This document shows, one piece after another, positions 29,185 through 37,929 of a stretch of DNA of 64,000 nt. A program made the translations under genes and the position numbers. Position 1 is the first letter of the stretch; every line of letters begins with the position of its first letter. The notes under the pieces were generated by a model, which saw only the letters and a program-made list of their open reading frames with translations, was not told where the DNA came from and ran no database searches. Source of the DNA: Pseudomonas silvicola (lineage in GTDB: Bacteria; Pseudomonadota; Gammaproteobacteria; Pseudomonadales; Pseudomonadaceae). The DNA lies in the NCBI RefSeq assembly GCF_026651855.1, contig NZ_CP093280.1:1714001-1778000 (forward strand), read 5' to 3'.

Positions 29185-31578
29185 ATGCGCTATTTGCTGA
29201 TACTACTGGTGGGCTGGCTACCGATGCTTGCCTGCGCGCTCGATTTCGACGAGTCCACGCGCACCCTTCCCCTGGGGCACGTGATGCAGGTGTACGAAGA
29301 CGTCGATGGCACGGCCAGCATCGAACAGGTGAGCTCCGCGGGCTTCGCCGACAAATTCCATCGCCAGAACGAAGCTGTGCTCAACGCGGGTTACTCACGG
29401 TCGGTTTTCTGGCTGCGGGTAGACCTGCGCTTCGTGCCCAGGGAGCCCGACGCCGTGGGCAACTGGCTGCTGGAGTTGGCCTACCCGCCCATGGACAGTA
29501 TCGAACTGTTCCTGCCCGACAAACGTGGCGTGTACCGCCTGAACGAGCACACCGGCGATGAGCTGCCGTACTCGGTGCGTCAGATCAAGCAGAACAATTA
29601 CGTCTTCGCCATTCCGTTTCCCGCCAACGAGCAGAAGACCGTGTACCTGCGTATCCACAGCGAAGGCTCGGTGCAGGCACCGCTGAACCTGTGGTCCTAC
29701 ACCGCCTACCTGGAGGACCAGCCCACGCGTCTGTATGTGTTGGGGCTGATCTACGGGGTGCTGCTGGGGATGCTGGTGTACAACCTGTTCATCTACCTGA
29801 GCGTGCGCGACCGAAGCTACCTCTACTACATCCTCTATATCGCCTCGTTCGGCCTGTACCAGGTGTCGGTCAACGGCGCCGGGGTGCAGTACTTCTGGCC
29901 GGAGAACCCCTGGTGGGCCAATGCGTCCACGCCCCTGCTCATCGGTTCCGCCGCGCTGTTCGGCAGCCAGTTTGCCCGCAGCTTCCTGCAGACCGCCGAC
30001 CACAGCCGTTGGCTCGACCGCATCCTGATGGTGCTGATGGGCTGGGGCGCGATAACCATGCTCATGTCCCTGGCCTCCACCTATGCCCTGGCCTTGCGCC
30101 TGGCCACGGCCCTGGCGCTGGTATTTACCGTGGTGATCTTCAGCGCTGGCCTGATTGCCTGGTGGCATGGCCTGCGCTTGGCGCGCTACTTCATCATTGC
30201 CTGGACCGCCTTCCTCGCAGGCGGCGTCATCAATACGCTGATGGTGCTGGGCTACCTGCCCAACGTGTTCATCACCATGTACGCCAGCCAGATAGGCTCG
30301 GCACTGGAGGTAGGCCTGTTGTCCCTGGCGCTGGCCGACCGCATCAACTCCATGCGCGAGCAGCAGGCCCGCGTGCTGCTTGAGGCTGGGCAGAAGCTGG
30401 AGTTGCTCAATCAGCAACTGGCCAACAGCAACCGCCTGAAGGACGAGTTCCTGGCGACCGTTACCCACGAACTGCGTACGCCCATGAATGGCGTCATCGG
30501 TTCGCTGGAACTGATGCAGACGGTGCCCATGGACGCCGAACTTGCCCAGTACCAGCAGACCGCCGCAGGTTCCGCGCGGGACATGATGCGCATGGTCGAT
30601 GACATCCTTATCCTCACCGAACTGCAGGCCGGCAAGCTCTACCCGCGCCACGAACCGTTCGGCGTGCAGGCGCTGCTGGACAACCTGCAGCTGCAGTTCA
30701 TCCGCCCGGCCCAGGCCAAGCACCTGGCGTTTTCCGTGGAAACCGACAGTGACCTGCCCGAGCGCCTGCAGGGCGATTCGAAAAAGCTGGCGCTGTGCCT
30801 GGGCTGCCTGCTGGACAACGCCATCAAATTCACCCGCCAAGGCGCGGTAGGCTTGCGCGTTCGTGCCGGTACCCGCACCGCTGACAGCCTGGAACTGAGC
30901 TTCAGGGTCAGCGATACCGGCATCGGCTTCAGTCAGTTGGCCGATGCGGCGCTGTACCAGCGGTTTTCCCAGGTGGACGGCTCCATGACCCGTGAGTACG
31001 GCGGTCTGGGAATAGGCCTGGCGATCTGCAGGCAGCTGGCTAACCTGATGGGGGGTGAACTCAGCCACTACTCCGAGCCTGGCCACGGTAGTTGGTTCGA
31101 ATTGCGTGTCCCGTTGGGGCTGGTGCACCGCGCAGGCAATGCCCCGTCTGGCCTGCGCCCAGGGCCACAACGCCCGCAACGCCAGCCGCAGGACTGCACG
31201 GTATTGCTGGTAGACGACAACAGCATCAACCAGCTGGTGATTCGCGGCATGCTGCTCAAGCTCGGATACCGGGTGCGCACTGCCGACGATGGCATCACCG
31301 CCCTTGAACTGTTGCACCGCGAGCGCTTCGATGCGGTGCTGCTGGACTGCCAGACCCCCTTGACCGATGCTTTCGCCACCACCCGGCGCCTGCGTGAACT
31401 GCCGGGGTGCGCACGCTTGCCGGTGCTGGCTGTGATCGCGCAGCGCCATGAGCGCCAGCGCTGCCTGGAAGCGGGCATGAGTGACTGCCTCAACCGCCCC
31501 GTGCGTTTCGAGGAATTGCAGGCGGCGTTGCATCGCTGGCTATTGGTGCAAGCGCAGGGCGAAAGCGCCGGCAGTTAG
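29185..31578 (+). CDS. ladS: Hybrid sensor histidine kinase, LadS-like (7TMR-DISM)
   Basis: The 797-aa membrane kinase has a signal peptide (first 18 residues), a periplasmic 7TMR-DISMED2 sensory domain (about 30-160), a seven-helix 7TMR-DISM block (about 180-385), a HisKA domain with phospho-acceptor His428 (ATVTHELRTPMNG), a HATPase domain (LLDNAIKF; GIGFS; GGLGIGLAI) and a C-terminal receiver with Asp721 (VLLDCQTPL). The domain order, length and position after thiD match LadS, which in P. aeruginosa feeds the GacS/GacA-Rsm cascade. The receiver has unusual residues: Arg771 replaces the conserved lysine (LNRPV), and the usual Thr/Ser position reads VIAQ. Gac/Rsm often controls secondary metabolism, so it may indirectly affect the cluster at 44-64 kb (inference). 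Confidence 0.85.
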   Translation: MRYLLILLVGWLPMLACALDFDESTRTLPLGHVMQVYEDVDGTASIEQVSSAGFADKFHRQNEAVLNAGYSRSVFWLRVDLRFVPREPDAVGNWLLELAYPPMDSIELFLPDKRGVYRLNEHTGDELPYSVRQIKQNNYVFAIPFPANEQKTVYLRIHSEGSVQAPLNLWSYTAYLEDQPTRLYVLGLIYGVLLGMLVYNLFIYLSVRDRSYLYYILYIASFGLYQVSVNGAGVQYFWPENPWWANASTPLLIGSAALFGSQFARSFLQTADHSRWLDRILMVLMGWGAITMLMSLASTYALALRLATALALVFTVVIFSAGLIAWWHGLRLARYFIIAWTAFLAGGVINTLMVLGYLPNVFITMYASQIGSALEVGLLSLALADRINSMREQQARVLLEAGQKLELLNQQLANSNRLKDEFLATVTHELRTPMNGVIGSLELMQTVPMDAELAQYQQTAAGSARDMMRMVDDILILTELQAGKLYPRHEPFGVQALLDNLQLQFIRPAQAKHLAFSVETDSDLPERLQGDSKKLALCLGCLLDNAIKFTRQGAVGLRVRAGTRTADSLELSFRVSDTGIGFSQLADAALYQRFSQVDGSMTREYGGLGIGLAICRQLANLMGGELSHYSEPGHGSWFELRVPLGLVHRAGNAPSGLRPGPQRPQRQPQDCTVLLVDDNSINQLVIRGMLLKLGYRVRTADDGITALELLHRERFDAVLLDCQTPLTDAFATTRRLRELPGCARLPVLAVIAQRHERQRCLEAGMSDCLNRPVRFEELQAALHRWLLVQAQGESAGS

Positions 31579-31650
31579 GCCGAAATGACACTTTGATGCA
31601 AGGCTTCAGCGTGCTTCACTGGGGCAGGAACCCGCCCCCAGGAGCCTGCG

Positions 31651-33300
31651 ATGAACCTGCATCAGTTCGCCGAGACCCACGAAGTCACGAACCAGCCGCC
31701 CTCGCTGGACGGCGCCAACCTGTGGCGTATCGACTTGCCGCTGCAGGAGTGGGTGCGCCGTTGCGGCGGTGGCTGGGCCGAGTCGCGCATCGACGCCTAC
31801 GGCGCGCTGGCGGGCGGGCCGTTGATGGCCGCAGGGTTCCTGGCCAACCAGAACAAACCGGTGTTCCACAGCCACGACCGCTATGGCCACCGCATCGACC
31901 TGGTGGAATTCCATCCCGCTTATCACGAGCTGATGCGCACGGCCATCGAGCATGGCCTGCCGTCCCTGCCCTGGGCTCATCCCCAGCCCGGCGCCCATGT
32001 GGCCCGTGCCGGCATGACCTACCTGCATAGCCAGGCCGAGGCCGGCAGCGGTTGCCCGTTGACCATGACCTTCGCCAGTGTACCGGCGCTGCGGTTGCAA
32101 CCGGACCTGGCCGAGCAATGGCTGCCCAAGGTGCTGGCCACCGAATATGACCCGCGCAACGTCGGTATGGCCCACAAGGCCGGGGTTACCCTGGGCATGG
32201 CCATGACCGAGAAGCAGGGCGGTACCGATGTGCGCGCCAACACCACTCGGGCGTTCGCCGTGGGTTCGCCGGGCCCAGGCCAGGCTTACGAACTGGTGGG
32301 GCACAAGTGGTTCTGCTCGGCGCCCATGTGCGACGCTTTCCTGACCCTGGCGCAGACCGACAAGGGCTTGAGCTGTTTCCTGCTGCCACGCCACCGCCCC
32401 GACGATACGCGTAACGAGTTCTACATCCAACGCCTGAAGAACAAGCTGGGCAATTGCTCCAACGCCTCCAGCGAGGTCGAATTCCGGGGTGCCTTGGCCT
32501 GGATGATCGGTGAAGAAGGCCGAGGCGTGCCCACCATCATCGAAATGGTGGCCATGACTCGCTTTGATTGCATGGTCGGCTCCAGTGCCCTGATGCGTCA
32601 GGCCCTGACCCAGGCTGCGCATCATTGCGCGCATCGCCAGGTAGGCGGGCGCCTGCTGGCCGATCAGCCATTGATGCAGAACGTGTTGGCCGACCTGGCG
32701 TTGGAGAGCGAAGCGGCTCTGGCGCTGAGTCTGCGGATGGGCCAGGCACTGGACAACCTGGACGACGGCCAGCAGGCGCGGTTCGCTCGGTTGATGACGG
32801 CGGTGGGCAAGTACTGGATCTGCAAACGGGCTCCGGCGATGATCAACGAAGCGGCCGAATGCATGGGCGGTGCCGGTTATGTGGAGGACAGCATCCTGCC
32901 GCGGCTTTACCGCGAGGCGCCCGTGAATTCCACGTGGGAAGGTTCCGGCAACGTGCAGTGCCTGGACGTGCTGCGTGCCTTGTCCAAGGAGCCAGGCGTG
33001 CTCGACGCATTGTTCGCCGAGCTGGGCGATGGCCATGGCGACCGGCGCCTGGTGGCGCACATCGATCACCTGAAAGACGCGTTCACTGATACCGCTGACA
33101 TCCAGTACCGCGCCCGGCAACTGACCGAGGACATTGCCCTGGCCGTGCAGGCGAAGCTGTTGCTGGAGGCAGGCAATACCGTGGTCAGCGATGCCTTCAT
33201 CGCCAGCCGGCTGGGCAGTGGCGGGCGTGCCTACGGCGTGCTGTCGCGCGGCCTGGATGTGCAGGTACTGGTGCAGCGTTCAACGCCGGCAAGCCTGTAA
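31651..33300 (+). CDS. Acyl-CoA dehydrogenase, AidB-like
   Basis: This 549-aa flavoprotein belongs to the acyl-CoA dehydrogenase superfamily, AidB branch. Visible features are MTFASVPALRLQ, TEKQGGTDVRANTTRA (FAD/substrate region), YELVGHKWFCSAPMCDAF, ECMGGAGYVEDSILPRLYREAP and NSTWEGSGNVQCLDVLRAL. The last two are near-identical to AidB, which also has this length. AidB is linked to the adaptive alkylation response, and its in vivo substrate is uncertain. AGGAG precedes the ATG at 31651. No ada/alkB genes are nearby, so the role is unclear. From memory, an acyl-CoA dehydrogenase gene occupies this position in P. aeruginosa too. Confidence 0.9.
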   Translation: MNLHQFAETHEVTNQPPSLDGANLWRIDLPLQEWVRRCGGGWAESRIDAYGALAGGPLMAAGFLANQNKPVFHSHDRYGHRIDLVEFHPAYHELMRTAIEHGLPSLPWAHPQPGAHVARAGMTYLHSQAEAGSGCPLTMTFASVPALRLQPDLAEQWLPKVLATEYDPRNVGMAHKAGVTLGMAMTEKQGGTDVRANTTRAFAVGSPGPGQAYELVGHKWFCSAPMCDAFLTLAQTDKGLSCFLLPRHRPDDTRNEFYIQRLKNKLGNCSNASSEVEFRGALAWMIGEEGRGVPTIIEMVAMTRFDCMVGSSALMRQALTQAAHHCAHRQVGGRLLADQPLMQNVLADLALESEAALALSLRMGQALDNLDDGQQARFARLMTAVGKYWICKRAPAMINEAAECMGGAGYVEDSILPRLYREAPVNSTWEGSGNVQCLDVLRALSKEPGVLDALFAELGDGHGDRRLVAHIDHLKDAFTDTADIQYRARQLTEDIALAVQAKLLLEAGNTVVSDAFIASRLGSGGRAYGVLSRGLDVQVLVQRSTPASL

Positions 33301-33410
33301 TCGCGGCGATCCCTCCCGGCACCGGGCTGATCGTCTGTTATCGGAAGGCGTGCCTTTGCCTGTTGTTACAGGCAAGATGGAGGTCTGCAAGATCAGACAG
33401 GAAGCGCACC

Positions 33411-34874
33411 GTGACTCAAGCCTTTGTTGTTGTCGAAACCGCCGAACAAGCCGTCGATCGTCTGGCTGAACTGCATGAACGGGCCACCCTGGCCCTGAGC
33501 CAGGCCCTCAAGCAGTACCTCAAGGACCGCAGCGAGCCCGATGCTGCCCAGCGGTCCCTGTTCCGTTACCCCGAATTGCGCGTCACCTACACCTACGGCG
33601 GCGAAGTCCCGCCCATCACCCGTGCCTACGCCAAGGTGCAGTCGCCGGGTACCTATTCGGTCACCGTCACCCAGCCCGCTGCTTTCCGCACTTACCTGCT
33701 GGACCAATTGCGACCACTGATGCGCGACTTTTCCGTCACGGTCGAAGTGGGTGTCAGCGAGCAGAACATTCCGTACCCCTACGTGGTGGAGCAAGGCGAT
33801 GAGCTGGCCGGCAGTGGCGTCACCGCCGCGGCCCTGGCTAGGGTATTTCCCAGCACCGACCTGTCCGCCGCCACTGACGGTGTCGCCGACGGCCTGTATG
33901 ACTGGGCCACCGCCGACCCGATGCCATTGGCGCTGTTCGACGCCGCCCGCGTGGACTTCTCCCTGCGCCGCCTGATCCACTACACCGGCAGCGACTGGCG
34001 CCATGTGCAGCCGTGGATTCTGCTCACCAACTACCACCGCTATGTTGACCAGTTCGTCAGCCACGGCCTGGAGCAACTGCAAAGCGACCCGCGCTTCGTG
34101 CGCATGGTCATGCCCGGCAACGTGGTCATCGATAAAAGCATGAACACCGAGCAGGCCCAGGCACTGGTCGACAGCGTGGTCTGGCACCGCTACCAGATGC
34201 CGGCCTACCACCTGATCGCCGCCGATGGCGATGGCGTGACCCTGGTCAACATCGGCGTGGGCCCCTCCAACGCCAAGAACATCACTGACCACCTGGCGGT
34301 GCTGCGCCCACATTGCTGGTTGATGATCGGCCACTGTGGAGGGCTACGCCAATCCCAGACCATCGGCGACTACGTGCTGGCTCATGCCTACATGCGCCAG
34401 GACGGCATCCTCGACCGCGTGCTGCCGCCGAACATCCCGATCCCGGCCCTGGCCGAGGTGCAGATGGCCTTGCAGGAAGCCGCGGCGCAAATCACCGGCG
34501 AGCGTGGCGACGAGCTGAAAAAGCGCCTGCGCACCGGTACCGTGCTGACCTACGACGACCGCAACTGGGAACTGCGCTGGGCCCAGGAGCGGCCGCTGAT
34601 CAACCTGTCCCGCGCCGTGGCCGTGGACATGGAAAGCGGCACCATTGCCGCCCAGGGTTACCGCCTGCGCGTACCGTACGGCACGTTGCTGTGTGTGTCC
34701 GACAAGCCGCTGCACAGCGAGATCAAGCTGCCGGGTTCGGCCAACGCCTTCTACAATCGGGCGGTCAGCCAGCACTTGAAAATCGGTATCGCCGCACTGG
34801 ACCTGCTGCGCACCGAGCTGACCTCACTGCACTCGCGCAAACTGCGCAGCTTCGACGAGCCGCCATTCCGTTGA
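33411..34874 (+). CDS. amn: AMP nucleosidase
   Basis: Amn hydrolyses AMP to adenine and ribose 5-phosphate, adjusting adenylate pools. The 487-aa protein (E. coli enzyme 484 aa) has an N-terminal Amn-specific domain and a C-terminal nucleoside phosphorylase-like domain with GVGPSNAKNITDHLAVLRPHCWLMIGHCGGL and AVDMESGTIAAQGYRLRVPYGTLLCVSDKPLHSE. I chose GTG at 33411 (MTQAFVVVETAEQAVDRLAE) after AGGA. A hairpin TTGCCTG/CAGGCAA at 33356-33375 lies 36 bases upstream in the leader and could affect expression. Confidence 0.95.
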   Translation: MTQAFVVVETAEQAVDRLAELHERATLALSQALKQYLKDRSEPDAAQRSLFRYPELRVTYTYGGEVPPITRAYAKVQSPGTYSVTVTQPAAFRTYLLDQLRPLMRDFSVTVEVGVSEQNIPYPYVVEQGDELAGSGVTAAALARVFPSTDLSAATDGVADGLYDWATADPMPLALFDAARVDFSLRRLIHYTGSDWRHVQPWILLTNYHRYVDQFVSHGLEQLQSDPRFVRMVMPGNVVIDKSMNTEQAQALVDSVVWHRYQMPAYHLIAADGDGVTLVNIGVGPSNAKNITDHLAVLRPHCWLMIGHCGGLRQSQTIGDYVLAHAYMRQDGILDRVLPPNIPIPALAEVQMALQEAAAQITGERGDELKKRLRTGTVLTYDDRNWELRWAQERPLINLSRAVAVDMESGTIAAQGYRLRVPYGTLLCVSDKPLHSEIKLPGSANAFYNRAVSQHLKIGIAALDLLRTELTSLHSRKLRSFDEPPFR

Positions 34875-34937
34875 GGTTTGCCCAAAGCGGCCGGGCCCAC
34901 TAGCATAGTCGGCCCAGCTGCCTTGATAGCCTTTGCC

Positions 34938-35579
34938 ATGTCCTTGCCACCGCGTTCCAACCCTCGCCGCCCGGGCACCAAACCCTCCACCAAGCCCGGG
35001 CAACCACGGCGCGTGGCCAAGGCGCCGCCGGCCGAACCGCGGTTGATCCTGTTCAACAAACCCTTCGACGTGCTGACCCAGTTCAGCGATGGTGAAGGGC
35101 GCGCAACGCTCAAGGATTTCATCGACATTCCAGGCATCTACCCGGCGGGGCGCCTGGACCGCGACAGCGAAGGGTTGTTGCTGCTGACCAACGACGGCCA
35201 GTTGCAGGCGCGCATCGCCGATCCCAGGCACAAGTTGGCCAAGACCTATTGGGTGCAGGTGGAGGGCGAACCGACCGAGGAGCACTTGCAGCGGTTGCGC
35301 CAGGGCGTGGAGCTCAACGACGGCATGACCCTGCCAGCCCAGGCGCGTCTGCTGGAAGAGCCGGACCTATGGCCGCGCGACCCGCCCGTGCGGTTTCGCA
35401 AGAGCGTGCCCACCCATTGGCTCGAACTGATCATCAAGGAAGGCCGCAACCGCCAGGTGCGGCGCATGACGGCGGCGGTGGGCCTGCCCACCTTGCGCCT
35501 GGTGCGCGTGCGCATTGGGGATTGGGCACTGGACGGCCTGGAACAGGGCAAATACCGCGAAGTACCCGCCAAACTGTAG
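34938..35579 (+). CDS. rluE: 23S rRNA pseudouridine synthase E-type (RluE/RsuA family)
   Basis: The 213-aa pseudouridine synthase isomerises a uridine in 23S rRNA (U2457 for E. coli RluE). The motifs [37 protein letters not shown] (catalytic Asp in GRLD) and [25 protein letters not shown] are those of RluE. A short basic, proline-rich N-terminal extension ([18 protein letters not shown]) precedes the catalytic domain, and no S4 domain is present, again as in RluE. ATG at 34938 was chosen; the frame further upstream has no support. It converges on the DUF2788 gene. Confidence 0.88.
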   Translation: MSLPPRSNPRRPGTKPSTKPGQPRRVAKAPPAEPRLILFNKPFDVLTQFSDGEGRATLKDFIDIPGIYPAGRLDRDSEGLLLLTNDGQLQARIADPRHKLAKTYWVQVEGEPTEEHLQRLRQGVELNDGMTLPAQARLLEEPDLWPRDPPVRFRKSVPTHWLELIIKEGRNRQVRRMTAAVGLPTLRLVRVRIGDWALDGLEQGKYREVPAKL

Positions 35580-35640
35580 CCGCGGACCTGGCCGCGTCAC
35601 GATCGCCGCGCACCCTCAGGCACACCGCCAGCCCTGCTGC

Positions 35641-35844
35641 CTAGCGAGACTCGATCACCGCGATCACCACGGTCTTGATGATGAACGCCAGCACGCCCAG
35701 CCCCAGCACCGCGAACAGGATCAGGGTGCCCAGCCGCCCGGCCCTGGATTTCTTCGCCAGGTCCCAGACGATAAACCCCATGAACCCCACCAGGGCAGTG
35801 ACGAGAATTCGCAGCATCCAGCCTTCGAATACATCCGGGTCCAT
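35641..35844 (-). CDS. DUF2788 family small membrane protein
   Basis: This 67-aa protein, MDPDVFEGWMLRILVTALVG..., has two predicted membrane helices (about residues 10-30 and 42-63) with a positively charged loop (AKKSRAGR) between them, the layout of the DUF2788 family. The function is unknown. It is 11 bases downstream of the Lrp-type regulator gene on the same strand and probably shares its transcript. Confidence 0.85.
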   Translation of the reverse strand: MDPDVFEGWMLRILVTALVGFMGFIVWDLAKKSRAGRLGTLILFAVLGLGVLAFIIKTVVIAVIESR

Positions 35845-35855
35845 GTGGCCGTTCC

Positions 35856-36335
35856 TCAGGTGCGCAGGTGGGTCAGCGGCAGTTCGGTGCTGGACAGTAC
35901 CTGGTTCAGCACAAAGCTTGAGCGCACGCTGGTCACGCCTTCGATGCGGGTCAGGTGGCCCAGCAGCAGCTTCTGGTAATGGTCCATGTCCGGCACCACT
36001 ACCTTGAGCAGGTAGTCCGCTTCCATGCCGGTCACCAGGCTGCACTCCAGCACCTGGGGCAGGGCGCGCACGGCGGCTTCGAAGTTCTCGAAGCGCTCGG
36101 GGGTGTGGCGGTCCATGCCGATGTTCACGTAGGCGGTCAGGCTCAGGCTGAGCATCTTGCGGTCCAGCAGGGCGACCTGACGGGTGATGTAGCCGTCATC
36201 TTCCAGTTGCTTGACCCGGCGCGAGCAGGGCGAAGGCGACAGGCCGATGCGTTCGGCCAGTTCCTGGTTGGAGATGCGGGCATCGCGCTGCAATTCGGCG
36301 AGAATGCTCAGGTCATAACGGTCCAGCTTGCTCAT
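35856..36335 (-). CDS. Lrp/AsnC family transcriptional regulator
   Basis: The 159-aa protein has an N-terminal winged helix-turn-helix (LDRYDLSILAELQRDARISN, then LAERIGLSPSPCSRRVKQLE) and a C-terminal RAM/AsnC effector domain (VLECSLVTGMEADYLLKVV, TRIEGVTSVRSSFVL). Such proteins form octamers and respond to amino acids. The effector and targets are not evident. DUF2788 follows directly. Upstream lies an AT-rich region (ATTGCTGCAAATTATCC on the plus strand) that is a likely autoregulatory operator. Confidence 0.92.
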   Translation of the reverse strand: MSKLDRYDLSILAELQRDARISNQELAERIGLSPSPCSRRVKQLEDDGYITRQVALLDRKMLSLSLTAYVNIGMDRHTPERFENFEAAVRALPQVLECSLVTGMEADYLLKVVVPDMDHYQKLLLGHLTRIEGVTSVRSSFVLNQVLSSTELPLTHLRT

Positions 36336-36786
36336 GGATCTGCCCTTGATCTTTAATATTGCTGCAAATTATCCATCTGAAGGCAAAAATTGCGCAAGTG
36401 ATGTTTTCATCAGCAATCTTCGCAATCCCCTGCCGCCGCCTTCGCCTTATGCTTATACCCAGAATCACTACCCGGACATGAGTCCACTGCGACCCGCCCA
36501 AGCAGGCAGGTCGCGGCCACCACCCCCACAGGGGATGCGCTGGCCCCCGGGTTGCACGCGGTCCAGAAGACAGCGTGAGGTGAGCCGGCGCCACAAGCGT
36601 CGAGCCGGACGGAAGACACTAAAGGGAGGCCGACGGGCCTCCCTTCTTTCTTTGTGGGCGCTGTAAAAAACCGCGCAACAAAATCATGTCCCCGCCGATA
36701 CCCTCCTCATACACCCTGATAGACTTGAAGAACCGAAAGGTCGTTTCCAGTCTTGTCTGTACGCCCTAACCCCCGTGAGGAAAAGC
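36336..36786. other. 450-base spacer upstream of the lrp-type gene, with possible small RNA
   Basis: The stretch begins with the AT-rich promoter region of the minus-strand regulator. From about 36460 it becomes GC-rich and contains stacked plus-strand hairpins: GCGACC (36489-36494) with GGTCGC (36509-36514), a CCCC/GGGG stem near 36525-36535, and a rho-independent terminator at 36624-36653. No protein-coding frame here looks real. The terminator has no gene in front of it, so a plus-strand small RNA of roughly 180-200 nt ending at 36653 is a reasonable guess. Confidence 0.4.
36624..36653 (+). terminator. Rho-independent terminator without an upstream gene
   Basis: GGGAGGCC (36624-36631), loop GACG, GGCCTCCC (36636-36643), then TTCTTTCTTT. 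This is a textbook plus-strand terminator. The nearest plus-strand gene upstream ends at 35579, more than 1 kb away and across two minus-strand genes, so it probably ends a non-coding transcript starting in this spacer. Confidence 0.85.
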
Positions 36787-37929
36787 ATGAAGTCGCGCAT
36801 CTGGCAGTTGGCAGGTGTTGGTTTGCTCTGTGTGAGTGTCAGCGCTCAAACCCTGGCCGAAGGGCCAAACTCGCAAGAAGAACAGCGGGGCAACCAGCAT
36901 GGACCGCAAGGGCAGCAAAACCACCCGCAGCCGCAACAGCAGCAGAATCACCCGCAGCCGCAACAGCAGCAGAATCACCCGCAGCCGCAACAACCACCTC
37001 AGCAACAACAGCAGCAACAGCGCCCGGTGCAGCAGAGCGGGCAATACCAGTTTCATCAGCAGAACTTCAACCGGGACGAGCCTGCGCGTCAGCAGCAGAA
37101 TTTCAACCGCCCCGAGCCTCAGCGCCAACCGCAGCAGCCACCCGTGCAGCAGCAACAGCCGCGCCCGCAGCAGCAGAGTGGCCAGTACCAGTTTCACCAG
37201 CAGGACTTCCCGCGCGCCCAGGACCCGAACAACCGCAACCAGTTCGACAACCGCCCCGCGCAGAATTTCGAGCAGCCCTCCATTCGGCCCAAGCCCGATG
37301 AAGTGCGCCAGACCCAGCCGCCGATTCGCGGCAACTACGCCGACATGCCCAACCGCGACCGTCGCGATGACCGCCGCTGGCCTGGCCGCCCAGATGGCCA
37401 TGGCAATGGCTGGGGCCCTGGCCCGCAATACCGGCCCGGGCAGTTCGTCGACCGTTTCCCCGGGCAGTCCTACCGCGTGCCATACCGGGGGGGCGACTAC
37501 TTTTTCTCGGGGGGCTACTGGTACCGGCCTGAAGGCCCGCGCTACATAGTGGTGTCACCGCCTTACGGTATCCGTACCCGTTACCTGCCGGACTATGCCC
37601 GGGAAGTATGGGTGGGCGGCGCGCTGTTCTTCCTCGCCGCAGGCAGCTACTACCAGTGGCTGGATTCGAGCCAGGAGTACCAGGTGGTCAACCCGCCCAC
37701 CGCCCAGCCGGAGCCCGCGCCCAACCCCTATGACGTGAACCTGTACCCGGCCTACGGCCAGAGCCCCGAGCAGATGGCCCAGGACAAGTACGAGTGCTAT
37801 CGCCAGGCCGTGCAGCAGACCGGCTTCGACCCGGCTACTGCGACCTATGCCCCGGAAGAAGCGGTGGTGTATGCCTACCACAACGCCTTCGGCTCCTGCC
37901 TGAGCACCCGTGGCTACAGGGTGTACTGA
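36787..37929 (+). CDS. DUF6515 family secreted, glutamine/proline-rich protein
   Basis: The 380-aa protein has a signal peptide (MKSRIWQLAGVGLLCVSVSA QTLAEG), then a ~200-residue low-complexity Q/P/N-rich region. This includes tandem QNHPQPQQQ units (see repeat) and recurring SGQYQFHQQ and QQNFNR motifs. The folded C-terminal part (from PYRGGDYFFSGGYWYRP to YAPEEAVVYAYHNAFGSCLSTRGYRVY) matches DUF6515. It contains one moderately hydrophobic segment (LFFLAAGSYYQWL). Its role is unknown, and it is likely an envelope protein. ATG at 36787 follows AGGA. The end overlaps the convergent transporter gene by 16 bases. Confidence 0.85.
   Translation: MKSRIWQLAGVGLLCVSVSAQTLAEGPNSQEEQRGNQHGPQGQQNHPQPQQQQNHPQPQQQQNHPQPQQPPQQQQQQQRPVQQSGQYQFHQQNFNRDEPARQQQNFNRPEPQRQPQQPPVQQQQPRPQQQSGQYQFHQQDFPRAQDPNNRNQFDNRPAQNFEQPSIRPKPDEVRQTQPPIRGNYADMPNRDRRDDRRWPGRPDGHGNGWGPGPQYRPGQFVDRFPGQSYRVPYRGGDYFFSGGYWYRPEGPRYIVVSPPYGIRTRYLPDYAREVWVGGALFFLAAGSYYQWLDSSQEYQVVNPPTAQPEPAPNPYDVNLYPAYGQSPEQMAQDKYECYRQAVQQTGFDPATATYAPEEAVVYAYHNAFGSCLSTRGYRVY
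36916..36990 (+). repeat. 27-bp tandem repeat inside the DUF6515 gene
   Basis: Units at 36916-36942, 36943-36969 and a 21-base partial at 36970-36990 each encode QNHPQPQQQ. Units 2 and 3 are identical where they overlap and unit 1 differs at two positions. The 27-base period keeps the frame, so copy-number change would lengthen or shorten the disordered region without breaking the gene. Confidence 0.9.

Noticed and set aside
29395..31533. A 712-codon minus-strand frame opposite the LadS-like gene
   Set aside because: Same shadow pattern; the plus-strand reading has full sensor-kinase motifs.
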